DNA of 64,000 nt from Dreissena polymorpha (GCF_020536995.1 NC_068360.1:1150292-1214291), one strand, 5' to 3'; positions 50,010 to 59,146 are shown, counted from the stretch's first letter. Made by a program: numbers and translations. Notes: generated by a model not told the origin, from the letters alone.

Positions 50010-53000
50010 TATTTTTATTTCACTTTTATGTATCTATAATAATCAACAACCCACTTGCGCGATTGTGATCAATCCGGCGGAGGTAACCAGACTGATGGGG
50101 TTGCCAATCCGGTCCACTATAAAGCCCCCCGCGAGACTTGAGATGATTTCCGCCCACTGGACGGTGGAGTAAAAGCCCATGTACTGCGTCTCGGAGATGT
50201 CAATGTCTTTTACCACGTGCTTCTGAAGTGCCGACGGACTTTCACTGGTGATGTATTCACCTGAAATTGTTGGGGACTTTTATTGATTGGTGCAGTAAAT
50301 GTTTTTTAACCCATTTATGCCTAGTGGGCTCTTCCATCATTCTAAATTGGATCAATTTTATAGGGATGTCTAGTATATTTATTTCTATATTAAGAATATT
50401 TCTTACAGAAATTCCTTTAAGCAAACAGCGCAGACCCTGATGAGACGCCGCATTATGCGGCGTCTCATCTGGGTCTACGCTGTTTGCCAATGCCTGTTTT
50501 CTAGACGCTAGGCATAAATGGGTTAAGTGTGCCGTGTTTTGTGTGTGGTATCCGGACATTCGTTCGGACGGACGATTGTTCCTACGCTTATTTGAAGAAA
50601 TACTGAAGGAGAGCGTGTCTGGGCTGTCAAGATAACGTAACATCGATTACCCGGGGTGTTAAAATAACGTAGGAACGAACGAATTTCCGCCTTCTGAATA
50701 AGATAATAAACGATTAGCCGTGGGAACGAATGTTCGGGATTCTGTTATTTTTCATTTACGCTAACACATGTTCATCTTTGGGCATAGATCATTTTAAAAC
50801 AAGTGTATGGTCTACGGCAATAATGGAACAAATAAGATACGTTCGAATGTAATTATATCTAGAGGGCTAAACCGACCCAAAAAGCACTATAAGCGAGTAC
50901 TATCGAAAATGAAATTAAACCGCTGTGCTAGTCCGATCATTACAATACCTGAACGTATCTTTAGCACACTTCTCAATATGCAGAGGGGTTGGAAGTTGTT
51001 CTGTTAAAATGAGTCGCGTTCTGAGAAAACTGGTTTTAATGCATGTGCTTAAAGTGTCGTCCCAGATTAGCCTGTGCAGTCCGCACAGGCTAATCAGGGA
51101 TGACACTTTCCGCTTTTATGACATTTTTCGTTTAAATGAAGTTGCTTCTTAGCAAAAATCCAATCTAGGCGGAAAATGTCGTCCCTGATTAGCCTGTGCG
51201 GACTGCACAGGCTTATCTGGGACGACACTTTACGCACATGCATTATGTCCAGTTTTCTCAGAACACGACTCAAACTATGGGTTGTTTGGGATGTATATTA
51301 GCAAGACCTGGGTAAGCCTTCAACTTATTGTCATAGTATGGGATTTATATTAGCAAGACCTGGGTTAGCCTTCAACTTATTGTCATAGTATGGGATTTAT
51401 ATTAGCAGGACCTGGGTAAGCCTTCAACTTATTGTCATAGTATGGTATTTATATTAGCAGGACCTGGGTAAGCCTTCAACTTATTGTCATAGTATGGGAT
51501 TTATATTAGCAGGACCTGGGTAAGCCTTCAACTTATTGTCATAGTATGGGATTTATATTGACATGACCTGGGTAAGCCTTCAACCTATTGTCATAGTATG
51601 GGATTTATATTGACAGGACCTGAGTAAGCCTACAACTTATTGTCATAGTATGGTATTTATATTAGCAGGACCTGGGTAAGCCTTCAACTTATTGTCATAG
51701 TATGGGATTTATATTAGCAGGACCTGGGTAAGCCTTCAACTTATTGTCATAGTATGGGATTTATATTGACATGACCTGGGTAAGCCTTCAACCTATTGTC
51801 ATAGTATGGGATTTATATTGACAGGACCTGAGTAAGCCTACAACTTATTGTCATAGTATGGGATTTATATTGGTAGGGCCTGGGTTAGCCTTCAACTTAT
51901 TGTCATAGTATGGGATTTATATTGACAGGACCTGTGTAAGCCTCCAACTTATTGTCATAGTATGGGATTTATATTAGCAGGACCTGGGTTTGCCTTCAAC
52001 TTATTGTCATAGTATGAGGTTTATATTGGTAGGGCCTGGGTAAGCCTTCAACTTATTGTCATAGTATGGGATTTATATTAGCTGGACATGGGTTAGCCTT
52101 CAACCTATTGCCATAGTATGGGATTTATATTGGTAGGGCCTGGGTTAGCCTTCAACTGATTGTCATAGTATGGGATTTATATTAGCAGGACCTGGGTTAG
52201 CCTTCAACTTATTGCCATAGTATGGGATTTATATTAGCAGGACCAGGGTAAGCCTTCAACTTATTGTCATAGTATGGGATTTATATTAGCAGGACCTGGG
52301 TTAGCCTCCAACTTATTGTCCTAGTATGGGATTTATATTGACAGGACCTGGGTAAGCCTACAACTCATTGTCATAGTATGGGATTTATATTAGCATGACC
52401 TGGGTAAGCCTTCAACCTATTGTCATAGTATGGGATTTATATTGACAGGACCTTAGTAAGCCTACAACTTATTGTCCTAGTATGGGATTTAAATTGGCAG
52501 GGCCTGGGTAAGCCTTCAACGTATTGTCCTAGTGTGGGATTTAAATTGGCAGGGCCTGGGTAAATAATAAACTTTATATTGTCCTGAACAAACTGTGCAA
52601 GGGTGGTGAAGATTTGATGAAAACATTTTCCATCTTGTATAATGTCCTTTTCTACGTTTTAATAAAAGGGCAATAACTCTGATGGTTCTAGTTCAAATCT
52701 TGCTTGCGTAAGACTGGTGAATATTACATAAAAAGATTGCTATCTTCAATAATGATATTTGCTCCTTTTTCTTATAAATAAACGGGGAAAAAAATTAAAA
52801 TATAACCTCATATTAAAAATGCGCATGTAAAGAGCAGTAGCTTTAGTAACACTGGTTTTATGCTCCGACAACAATCCCAATCGAAATTTGATGGCTATAA
52901 TCAAATGAATAGGTTTGGATAAAATTTGATATAAAGTCTCTATCGCGATAACGGCCCTAAAGTGAAGACGAGTACGCACCACGGGCGACGCCTGAAAGTT

Positions 53001-53677
53001 TATACCCTAAACCAATGGCTAACGAGCACTTCACTCCCAGGTTAGCTTACTACAATACATGTACACTATTATATATAACTTGAATCGTTATATACAGAGT
53101 GTAGCATTTCACAAATAAAATACACATTAAACGTAAATCTTGTAATACACTTACTTCACGGAGAAAACATTTCTCAAGTGATTATGGCAATGTACAAAAC
53201 ACACAAACGATTATTGGTTTCATACTTACATAAACCTGCAATACACAAGAACACAAGTAGACCATATCTGTAAAGCCGTGTATTTGGTGAACACGTCAAA
53301 ACGTCTGTATTCTCCACGATTTCGTCATCATCAGGCCTTTCTTCTATCGCATTAATCGATGGTTCCAAACAGGAAACGGCAACTTGGGAATCGCAACCCC
53401 AAACTCCGGATACGCCTGAACATATACCGCCGTATGTAATGTAATGTTTGTAACCAACGTCACTGTCTTTGTCGGCACCGCACAACAGCGGACTTGATTC
53501 GTTTGATGAGATATTACTTGATATTGAATTGTGTCTATTTCTGTTCGTTATTAGTTTCTCTTTCACTTGATGGTATTCACTTGCAAGCGCACTAGTATAT
53601 CTATCATGGGGTGGCCCGGTTGCTCCTACAGACGACTTCGATAACAAGGGCTTCCGTTCTGTCGCAGCATTTCCCAT
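34065..53677 (-). CDS. MFSD1: MFSD1-like lysosomal major facilitator transporter (split gene)
   Basis: Twelve-helix carrier; mammalian MFSD1 exports dipeptides from lysosomes with partner GLMP (family knowledge). Minus-strand coding exons: 53677-53230, 50260-50055, 48926-48859, 47485-47377, 46611-46515, 44389-44270, 43316-43190, 42734-42678, 41465-41309, 38379-38282, 35743-35631, 34600-34553 and, tentatively, 34141-34065. All have AG/GT borders and joining phases, giving about 574 residues; human MFSD1 is about 465, the excess being a long N-terminal tail. Marks: MFS motif GGFIVDRIG after helix 2, its echo FGAAIDKVGRN in the second half, SALQKHVVKDI, KELNMVLGL, VLLGLGYSLV and YFVLEVFFI, which align with MFSD1. 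Two ExxxLL motifs (ERKPLL, ESSPLL) precede helix 1, fitting lysosomal sorting. The start was chosen at MGNAATERK (53677) because a TTTACAG acceptor lies just upstream, cutting off an upstream open stretch. Introns are crowded with repeats. Confidence 0.93.
34344..34512. mobile_element. Foldback element in MFSD1 3' intron
   Basis: The outer arms are GCGAAAATGGGTATTAT and ATAAGACCCGTTTTCGC. Inner arms include ATCGCGCAGT / GACTGCGCGAT and AAGTCACG / CGTGACTT. Ends about 40 bases from the exon at 34553. Confidence 0.7.
34553..34600 (-). CDS. MFSD1: MFSD1-like exon, helix 12
   Basis: 48 bases encoding SIVFTLLLYLRDASS, matching the last helix and the RxxxGG border of MFSD1. Acceptor TTGTTATAG, donor GTAAGT. 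Confidence 0.85.
34674..34895. mobile_element. Family B element, copy 3 (intron)
   Basis: Full-length, TTAA at both ends, a small deletion in the central palindrome. Lies in the intron between the last two secure MFSD1 exons. Confidence 0.85.
35299..35440. repeat. (TCA)n array in MFSD1 intron
   Basis: About 40 TCA units with CAC and CAG variants. Poly-Ser and poly-His frames are artefacts. Confidence 0.95.
35631..35743 (-). CDS. MFSD1: MFSD1-like exon, helix 11
   Basis: Encodes AFTINSACQAVNAYITGYIV and DNMGYFVLEVFFIMCTT. DxxGYxxLEVFFI is diagnostic of MFSD1. Acceptor TTATTTCAG, donor GTAAGT. Confidence 0.95.
36073..36298. mobile_element. Family B element, copy 4 (intron)
   Basis: Opposite orientation to copy 3. 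The right end is slightly diverged (ATGGGAAAA instead of ATGGGTTAA). Confidence 0.82.
36643..37121. mobile_element. Diverged family C element with tRNA-like core
   Basis: Follows the layout of 24462-24981: an AAAGGNNCCTTTTCACAGATT start, GGGCTCGAACCACTGACCC (B box on minus strand), TTCAATCGTTTCGC, and a decayed right end. Lies in an MFSD1 intron. The A box half is lost. Confidence 0.65.
37822..37938. repeat. 16-17 bp minisatellite, about seven units
   Basis: Units of the form AATCAGCCTGTGGCA. Ends at CAGCCTGCTGATAAATG. Confidence 0.88.
38026..38252. mobile_element. Family B element, copy 5 (intron)
   Basis: Starts with TTAACCCATTTATGCC and ends only 28 bases from the donor of the 38282-38379 exon. 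The insertion has left the splice site itself intact. Confidence 0.85.
38282..38379 (-). CDS. MFSD1: MFSD1-like exon, helix 10
   Basis: Encodes VLLGLGYSLVVTTWQPLVTY and VIAPSHLGTAFG. VLLGLxYSL and LGTAxG align directly with MFSD1. Confidence 0.95.
38914..39048 (-). mobile_element. V-SINE-like element, 5'-truncated copy
   Basis: Same tail as the element at 45138-45334: CACCAAGTACTGGTTCTAGG, AAACGGACTCGAGAGCG and a TTTATATAAGTC-type 3' end. The tRNA-like head is lost except for part of the B box. Confidence 0.75.
39109..39261. mobile_element. Family B element, copy 6, internally deleted
   Basis: Both ends are present, but about 75 bases around the central palindrome are missing. Lies in the MFSD1 intron. 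Confidence 0.8.
39262..41308. other. MFSD1 intron with diverged dispersed repeats
   Basis: The section 39290-40900 repeats phrases such as GACCTTTGAGGTGA and TTTGACCTNGTGACCTAG, the look of old bivalve dispersed repeats. No exon recognised. Confidence 0.5.
41309..41465 (-). CDS. MFSD1: MFSD1-like exon, helices 8-9
   Basis: Encodes SIVFLVGAVTIPLFGAAIDK and VGRNLIWMLTGLFLSLASHL. The segment GAAIDKVGRN is the second-half counterpart of the MFS signature. Acceptor TTTTCAG, donor GTAAGT. Confidence 0.95.
42678..42734 (-). CDS. MFSD1: MFSD1-like small exon, loop 7-8
   Basis: 57 bases encoding LYFVKKYDRSLDGANAIN; aligns with the FxxEKFGxSSxxASAINS stretch of MFSD1. Donor GTACGA. Confidence 0.88.
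   Translation of the reverse strand, partial: AVLCKEIRPIPGWSERNQ
42845..42915. repeat. Fragment of repeat family A
   Basis: Contains GGGACGACACTTTCCGC and TTAAAAGAGACTTATTTTAA; the remainder of the element is absent. Confidence 0.6.
43190..43316 (-). CDS. MFSD1: MFSD1-like exon, helix 7
   Basis: Encodes ETEENQSMTTCSDVRRFPAS and FWLIGISASLYYMQLFPFVA. DVxxFxxxFWLI and FPFxAxG align with MFSD1. Confidence 0.93.
43344..43556. mobile_element. Family A element (intron), shortened
   Basis: Both terminal inverted ends are present (TTTTGAGAAAACTGGGCATA and GCCCAGTTTTCTCATAACAC), but about 45 bases of the first inner arm are missing. Confidence 0.8.
44270..44389 (-). CDS. MFSD1: MFSD1-like exon, helix 6 and central loop
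   Basis: Encodes SCIAVLSTLCSVLVAIMDKR and ADKLGFNKNNSNDENDNKK. MDKRADK matches the LDQRAE border of MFSD1; the Asn/Asp-rich part is the cytosolic loop between the two six-helix halves. Confidence 0.92.
45138..45334 (-). mobile_element. tRNA-derived SINE, V-SINE-like
   Basis: On the minus strand the head (45334-45270) has an A box (TGGCGTAGTCGA) and B box (GGTTCGATCCC). A conserved central domain follows, with CACCAAGTACTGGTTCTAGG and GAAACGGACTCGAGAGCG, then an A/T-rich tail. The layout fits the V-SINE superfamily described across molluscs; naming the exact family would need a library. Lies in an MFSD1 intron. It is a SINE, not a functional tRNA gene. Confidence 0.8.
45758..46004. mobile_element. 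Family A palindromic element, good copy
   Basis: The ends are GAGTCGTGTTCTGAGAAAAC and its reverse complement. Two inner hairpins contain CTGTGCAGTCCGCACAGG, each flanked by GGGACGACACTTT. No coding capacity. Six full or nearly full copies and a few fragments are seen in the window. Confidence 0.85.
46515..46611 (-). CDS. MFSD1: MFSD1-like exon, helix 5 region
   Basis: Encodes SSVMTLNMMDPIYQQLLTRN and VPWKALGFTLLA. Corresponds to the STVNMNLM stretch of MFSD1. Donor GTGGGT. Confidence 0.9.
47377..47485 (-). CDS. MFSD1: MFSD1-like exon, helix 4
   Basis: Encodes LVSSTLVIACDNLVVKWFHM and KELNMVLGLKISFARA; WFxxKELNxVxGLxxSxAR is a strong MFSD1 block. Confidence 0.95.
47670..48194. mobile_element. 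Family C TTAA element with tRNA-like core, copy 2
   Basis: The ends are TTAA-AGGGGCCATCC and GGACGGCCCCT-TTAA. The tRNA-like core (47982-48048) reads on the plus strand: GGATGGTCGTGTGG then GGTTCGAGCCC. Orientation is opposite to copy 1. Lies in the MFSD1 intron between 47485 and 48859. Confidence 0.82.
48859..48926 (-). CDS. MFSD1: MFSD1-like exon, helix 3
   Basis: Encodes TIFAVGALLRNYGTMLGARI and FLG, matching VVFALGG and the FGRFVFGIGG region. Confidence 0.9.
49077..49334. mobile_element. Family A element, diverged copy (intron)
   Basis: Ends altered to GCTCTGTGAAAAAGGGGTTT and a matching inverse, as in the 27590 copy, so this may be a subfamily with different termini. Confidence 0.78.
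49818..50012. repeat. (ATC)n array 42 bases past an MFSD1 donor
   Basis: About 65 trinucleotide units with ATT interruptions in the middle. On the transcribed strand the intron starts at 50054 and the array at 50012. Confidence 0.95.
50055..50260 (-). CDS. MFSD1: MFSD1-like exon, loop 1 and helix 2
   Basis: Encodes EYITSESPSALQKHVVKDID, then YMGFYSTVQWAEIISSLAGG and FIVDRIGNPISLVTSAG. Holds the MFS signature GGFIVDRIG. The donor is GTGGGT, which joins Gln to the next exon as in MFSD1. Confidence 0.95.
50306..50525. mobile_element. Family B element, copy 7 (intron 1)
   Basis: TTAA at both ends, perfect central palindrome GACGCCGCATTATGCGGCGTC. Only 46 bases upstream of the exon at 50260. Confidence 0.87.
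51011..51273. mobile_element. Family A element, best copy (intron 1)
   Basis: Near-complete inverted ends (GAGTCGCGTTCTGAGAAAAC and GTTTTCTCAGAACACGACTC) with both inner CTGTGCAGTCCGCACAGG hairpins. Directly abuts the 52-bp minisatellite. Confidence 0.87.
51288..52563. repeat. 52-bp minisatellite, about 24 units (MFSD1 intron 1)
   Basis: The unit contains GGGATTTATATTAGCAGGAC, CTGGGTAAGCCTTCAAC and TTATTGTCATAGTA. Sub-types differ at AGCAGG, GACATG, GACAGG and GGTAGG. A block of four sub-types (208 bases) from 51442 is repeated from 51650. Confidence 0.95.
53230..53677 (-). CDS. MFSD1: MFSD1-like first coding exon
   Basis: Starts MGNAATERKPLLSKSS, with A at -3 and G at +4 of the start codon. 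A Ser/Asn/Asp-rich tail of about 130 residues holds two ExxxLL motifs. It then enters helix 1 (YRYGLLVFLCIAGL). The exon ends inside the codon at GGTTTAT|GTAAGT. An in-frame ATG further upstream (53773) is disfavoured because an acceptor-like TTTACAG at about 53695 lies between them. Confidence 0.88.
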
Positions 53678-53773
53678 TTCTTTGTAAGCACACTGTAAAT
53701 TCAATATAACGTGCTCCATTATAACGCAGAATCTAATATAACCCGGGTGGGTCTTTGCTCCCTTTTCCCCCAA

Positions 53774-55337
53774 GTGTCAATTTCTTCTTTTTTAAATGTT
53801 TTCATAAAATTCAAGTTATGCGAAGCCCCTCGCATTGTTTGAATTATTACTCTATTATACTAGATTAATTGTTAATCCATTCTGAGACATTTGACAAAAC
53901 AAGTGCGATAACGTATTGTTTGATGCGAATAAAGGTGTGAAAAATACCGTGTGTTTATAATTGTTTTACATGATAATGCTGTAACTATTTAAGTGCTATC
54001 GTACTGTTGAATAACTTACAGCTTTGACGCTGTTTACAAGTTTTCCTAAGGTGTTTCATTTCATGATTTTCATTGACGATATTTATTTAAATACCGTCTG
54101 CTTAACTGCATCTGAAAACATTACAGCAAAGAGAAATTATAATAGTAATTTAGACTATTAAGATAATCATATATGAAATTGCAGGTTTATTGTTAACCAA
54201 AATTTACTTTACTATCGCCCATTTCCAGAAAATAATGTGGACATGTTGCATTTAATATAAATTTAAAATCACTTGCCCATGGCTGTTAAAATTGAATCTG
54301 AACTGCTCACGATGCGCGCAGATAACGTTACCTGGTTTGCACATGTTCAATTGGAAACCCCCCGTCACATAATTCACTGTACGCTTTCCACTTCAAAAAA
54401 GGCGTGCGTTTGCATGTATGAAAATCCAAAACACATTTATCCAAAAATTTGCCCAGATTTATTTTTGAAAGCAAAGTCGTGATTATATGGGATAATCGGA
54501 TAAATATTGGACACCGTTATTTGCGTTATATTGGATTTAGAGCTTCTATGAAAATTATAAGTATTTGTATGTTACAGCTATATATCGATGATTATTTCAT
54601 ACTATCCTATCGAAAAATATTCCCTGTTTATTCGATGTTAATTTATTCCCATTTTACACGTAAGCGGACCAAAAACTGTGTTATCGGGCAGTGACCTGGT
54701 ATAAATGAAAGTGGGTGGAGTTAATTTAAGTATTATTCGGTGATATAATAACTGTTCAAGACTAATTAATATCGTGTTCGCGTCTTCAACGTAATAGTCT
54801 CTAGTGGCATACTAAAATATGTTGTGGACAATAAACGAATATGTCTCCTGTGGAAGTCTTGTCAGAAATGGTTCATCGGTCTATCTGAATAAGTCTTATT
54901 CGAAAAAGTAGGTCAACACCAAGGTCAAAATGAGGTCAGTTGATACGAGAGAGTTTTGAGTATTAAATGGAAGAATCAACGGTTTTCAGTTATTAGTATA
55001 GATGTTATATGAATTGTCAATTTCTTTAAATACAATATGACCTACTTAACAAGTAAAAGTACAAAAGTAGGTCAATATCAAGATTAAAATAAGGTCAGGT
55101 GATGTGAGTGTGTTGAGGGTGCTTACAGATCAAAAATAATGAAAGTATATCAGATGTGTAGCAGTTATATTTTATTTAAGCCGACACGCGTCACTGTGAG
55201 CTAACAAAGAGCTCAGCTTCGACCCTCTTTATTAGACTTTGTTTTAAAGAAGGTCAATGTCAAGGTCAAAATGACGTCAGATGATGTGGATCTGTTGATA
55301 GAGTTCAAAGACATCATCCATGAACATCCCAATGCTT
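53774..55337. other. Upstream of MFSD1, repeat-bearing
   Basis: The promoter and 5' untranslated exon should lie here or further up, but neither is identified. From about 54890 the sequence has AGGTCAANNNCAAGGTCAAAATGA phrases typical of a dispersed bivalve repeat; it continues past the inserted family B copy to about 56240. Confidence 0.5.
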
Positions 55338-55847
55338 TTAACCCATTTATGCCAAGTGGTCTCTCCCATCCTTCTAAATTAGTTCAATTTATTTCCAAAA
55401 TTAGGGATGTCTTGTATATTTATTTCTATATTCAGAATATTTCTTACAGAAATTCCTTTAAGCAAACAGAGTAGACGCTGATGAGACGCCGCATCCAGTG
55501 TTTTTTTTCACAAATAGGGGAATGGTGGCGGGGCCCGTCCAAAGGCGGAAAACGCGTCGTTTTTTTAGGAAAAGGGGAAAATTAAAAATTCACTATTTTA
55601 TATGTTATGCTATTAATTAAATGAATACACATGCAAATAAATTTAAGATATATTTATGACAAGAGAGTTCTTTCTAAAAAAAAATAATTATACAACATTG
55701 TGGGAAAATATATACTCTTTTTTTAGGGGAATTGGGCAGAATATCGGCCCCGAAATTGCCATAAAAACACTGGCATCATGCGGCGTCTCATCTGGGTCTA
55801 CACTGTTTGCCAAGGCCTTTTTCTAGACGCTAGGCATAAATGTGTTA
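55338..55847. mobile_element. Family B element, copy 8, carrying a nested insertion
   Basis: The left part runs 55338-55495 and the right part 55773-55847. A 277-bp element sits within the central palindrome. The copy itself lies inside a larger dispersed repeat, so three layers are visible. Confidence 0.85.
55496..55772. mobile_element. hAT-like miniature element nested in family B
   Basis: The ends are CAGTGTTTTTTTTCA and ATAAAAACACTG. It is flanked by the direct repeat GCATC (55491-55495 and 55773-55777). Removing it with one GCATC restores the family B palindrome GCCGCATCATGCGG. CAGTG termini suggest hAT; the 5-bp duplication is shorter than the usual 8. Confidence 0.85.
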
Positions 55848-56329
55848 TGCAAGCGAAAAGGATGTTTAATGAAACGTGTGATTTTGGCTCAACCAAAATT
55901 TTTGACCTTCTGAATGAGTGTAAGTGCAATAGTAGACCAATGTCAAGGGCACGATAAAATAGGGTGATATAAGTGAGTTTTAAGTGTTGAAAGACATAGT
56001 CCATGAAAGTATCTAAGCTTTGTCAGAAGCATTACCAATGTTGAACGAATCATATACATTTGGGTAAACCAAGAATTTTGACCGTCTTAATTAGTCTTAA
56101 TATAAAAGTAAGTCGTTGTCAATGTACACGATTTGCATGTGTTGAAAGTGTTAAAAGTCAACATTCATGCAAGTATTGCGGTTTTGTGGGCAGCATTTAT
56201 CATACTATACAATTACTATACTGTGTCATTTTGGGTTAACCTCTACCGAACGGAAGAACGAATGAACGAACGACAGGCACATTGCTATATGCTCTACTGT
56301 ATAAGTAGATGCTGAGGGCATACAAATGT

Positions 56330-59140
56330 AATTTACTATTCTACAATAGTATATTTTGATTTTACTAGTCTATGTCTGCTTTCTTATGAGTTGATATAAT
56401 GGCTTAGACAAAAAACGTGAGTTTGTTTACATATAGACATCGAGTAACATTATATACCTCTGCACCCAGATAAGTATAACCAACAAACATTATGTAATTT
56501 TAAGTTCCTTTACACTATGCATTAAACCACCTACTTTTTTATTGTTTTAATCCACTACATCATACATGTAAAAGTTACTTTATATAGGTCCAAGAAAACA
56601 CATCATATTGGTATGTTATTAATTATGAACGGATTTCCCACGGTTTCAATTTGTACGAGTGCATCCAATGTAAAACAACATATTTTTATTGTAAGTATTG
56701 AAACTAAAAAAAAAAAATTATTCGGATTTTCTCTACCTTCAGATATAGATCCAAATTACACGTTAAAGTTCATCAGACATTAATAAAGTAGTTCAACGTC
56801 TAGTCAGGAACACATTTCACTACATTCCGATTTAAGGTTCATGTAAAGGCTTCATTTTGAAAAATGTGGGACCCCTAGCATTGAACTCAAATTTGACTAA
56901 AGGAAGAGTGCCACATTGATAATGTATACATATATGCTTTAATGGATGTTTTTCCTTCAAACATTTTGTACATCAACGTATCATAACATCCACAAAATCA
57001 ATCAAAATACAAAGAGATTTTAACACTAAAATATACATTATTTTCAAAAATCTGAATCATGTTTACTCCACGTATTTCGGCGGAAAATTATATAACTAGT
57101 GATTTATATCGACATTGACGAGGGCAAGTTACGCTTAAATAGTAAAAAAAGTTTGCATATCTAGAAATATCAAAACTTGAACACATGTCATTTCATCACC
57201 ATGGGGGCAGCCATTTTTAAATTAATAATATAGAGAGAAACATGCTAAAAACTCACTCATCGCCTAATTGACATTCCATACGGTTGACGATGACAAATGC
57301 ATTGGATTGTAATCTTTCCGTTGATGTTTGCAAACTGCACGATCAGACCTCATAAACACTCAAAAGAATAACTATGTAAGAAGTATTTCACCAATGTTTA
57401 CAATCGTTGTCGAATCACATATACTTTATTATTGCGCATAAAATAGTACGCTTACAGTCTGACAGAAAGATCTAGATTACTCCGTTCAATTCATCACGGT
57501 ATACTATTCTATAGATAATTTATAATAATACATCGCTTTAACAATCTAAAAGTAGTAATAATTCTTTTAAACGGAGTTTTTAATAACGAAAGTGAAAACA
57601 ACGGAAGTTGGTTGGATATTCTGTGAGATGCACTTCGGCTCCAGAAAAACAATACAAATTAACTAAAAAGACGTGTGGGGGAGAATTTACAGCTGGAAAC
57701 TATTTCAAATAGGGTAAGTGATGATATCTCTACGCGGTCATTTCTGTTATTTAGTGCGATCTCTTGCTGATTAATGTTAATAGTTGTTTTACAAGTTGCC
57801 ACCCAACTGTCAAAATAAGTATGTGTTATCTCAGGTATGTGTATACACATACCCGGTTTTCTCACTACTGCACGTGGTTTCGACCGATTTGTTTTGCACG
57901 TTTTTCTACGGATCACAGCGATGGCCACGCTTTCAAATGGGTAGAAGGAATCGAAATATAAAATCAATCGTTTTGCCAATTTCTTTATATTCCTTTACAA
58001 TTTTTATATGTCGTCTGCAATCTATTTCAATTTGAGATGGTTTAAAACTTGCAATTTGGTTGAGAGGTAAATAACAAAATTGTTAAGCCTTTGAAATAGA
58101 AATGTGACTCTTATTATCCACCATACCTGGATTTTAAAAAAGTAGTTACGTTTTAGTTATTTTTAGAACTATGTTTAGGATATTTATCCAAAAAAGGCAG
58201 TTGAATAAAAACTCATTTGTTGTTTTATGACAATAATTTTCTGTGAAATGTTGCTAACTTGACCTTGTATATGTATATAGCTTTGTATTTATTCAACTTA
58301 AGGTAGTGCATATCATTCCTAACTTTAGATTGAGATTTTGTAAGTTAGTGTAAAAAAGTATTGGTTTTAAACCAAAATATGAATAAAGCACACAAATATT
58401 GAATGTCAAAAATGTGTTTATGTTATTCTATCCGTCTTTAGCTTTAAAATGATATATAGTTTGACCATATTGTACCACATTCAATGAAGAAAACCCAAAG
58501 CGAAGTTTTAATGAATTTTATCCCCCCCCCCATGAACCTTAATTACAGATGTATAAATTACGTATCACTGATAAATAAAATGCCGACATCCGTATAATGT
58601 CCATTCAACATTATTCAATGATGTAGAATATTTATGAGTTGGACTGTGCAGGTTATTGACCTAAGCCTTAGGTCAATAACCTGAACATTCTAACTCATAT
58701 TTTTCATAAAAGGCTAAGGTCATGTTTAATACCATGGAATATTTCTATCTAAGGGAGGGAACCTGGGACAAAAATTGGCTTTTACTGAGTTGTCTTTCAC
58801 GGTGGTTGAATGAATTATTTATTACAGCTAAGCTTACGTGATTTTTTTATGTCAGACGTACTTTAAAAAAGTTTATGTATTGGGTAAAGAGCACAACATG
58901 TAATTCATGATATGCAAGCGATGTATTTAATACTGAAGTAATTTCTACATACCGTAGTTACTATACGTTTTGGACATATACAAAATCGTGTTCGAAACTC
59001 TAGATACACACAAATATTCCCCAAAATACATGTCCAAAAATTAAGAGACACCGTGAAAATATATACCTTTTTCATCTACGTTAAAATGTTTAATGTCGTT
59101 TTACACAGATCAATGTAAATCGAAGTTGAACTTTGACCAA
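56330..59140. other. Intergenic, one hairpin
   Basis: AT-rich sequence without recognised genes. Overlapping frames near 57659-58035 on both strands resemble nothing I know. Confidence 0.4.
58627..58703. repeat. Near-perfect hairpin
   Basis: The stem core is CAGGTTATTGACCTAAG against CTTAGGTCAATAACCTG with almost no loop. It extends outward imperfectly through ATGAGTTGGA / TCTAACTCAT. It could be a tiny foldback element. Confidence 0.8.
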
Positions 59141-59146
59141 GTTGTT

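Noticed and set aside
53678-53773. Upstream start for the MFSD1-like protein (MGEKGAKTHPG...)
   Set aside because: An acceptor-like TTTACAG lies between it and the favoured start, and the stretch lacks any similarity to the family.
57659-58035. Overlapping frames on both strands upstream of MFSD1
   Set aside because: No known family, no splice or start support, and each is the shadow of the other.
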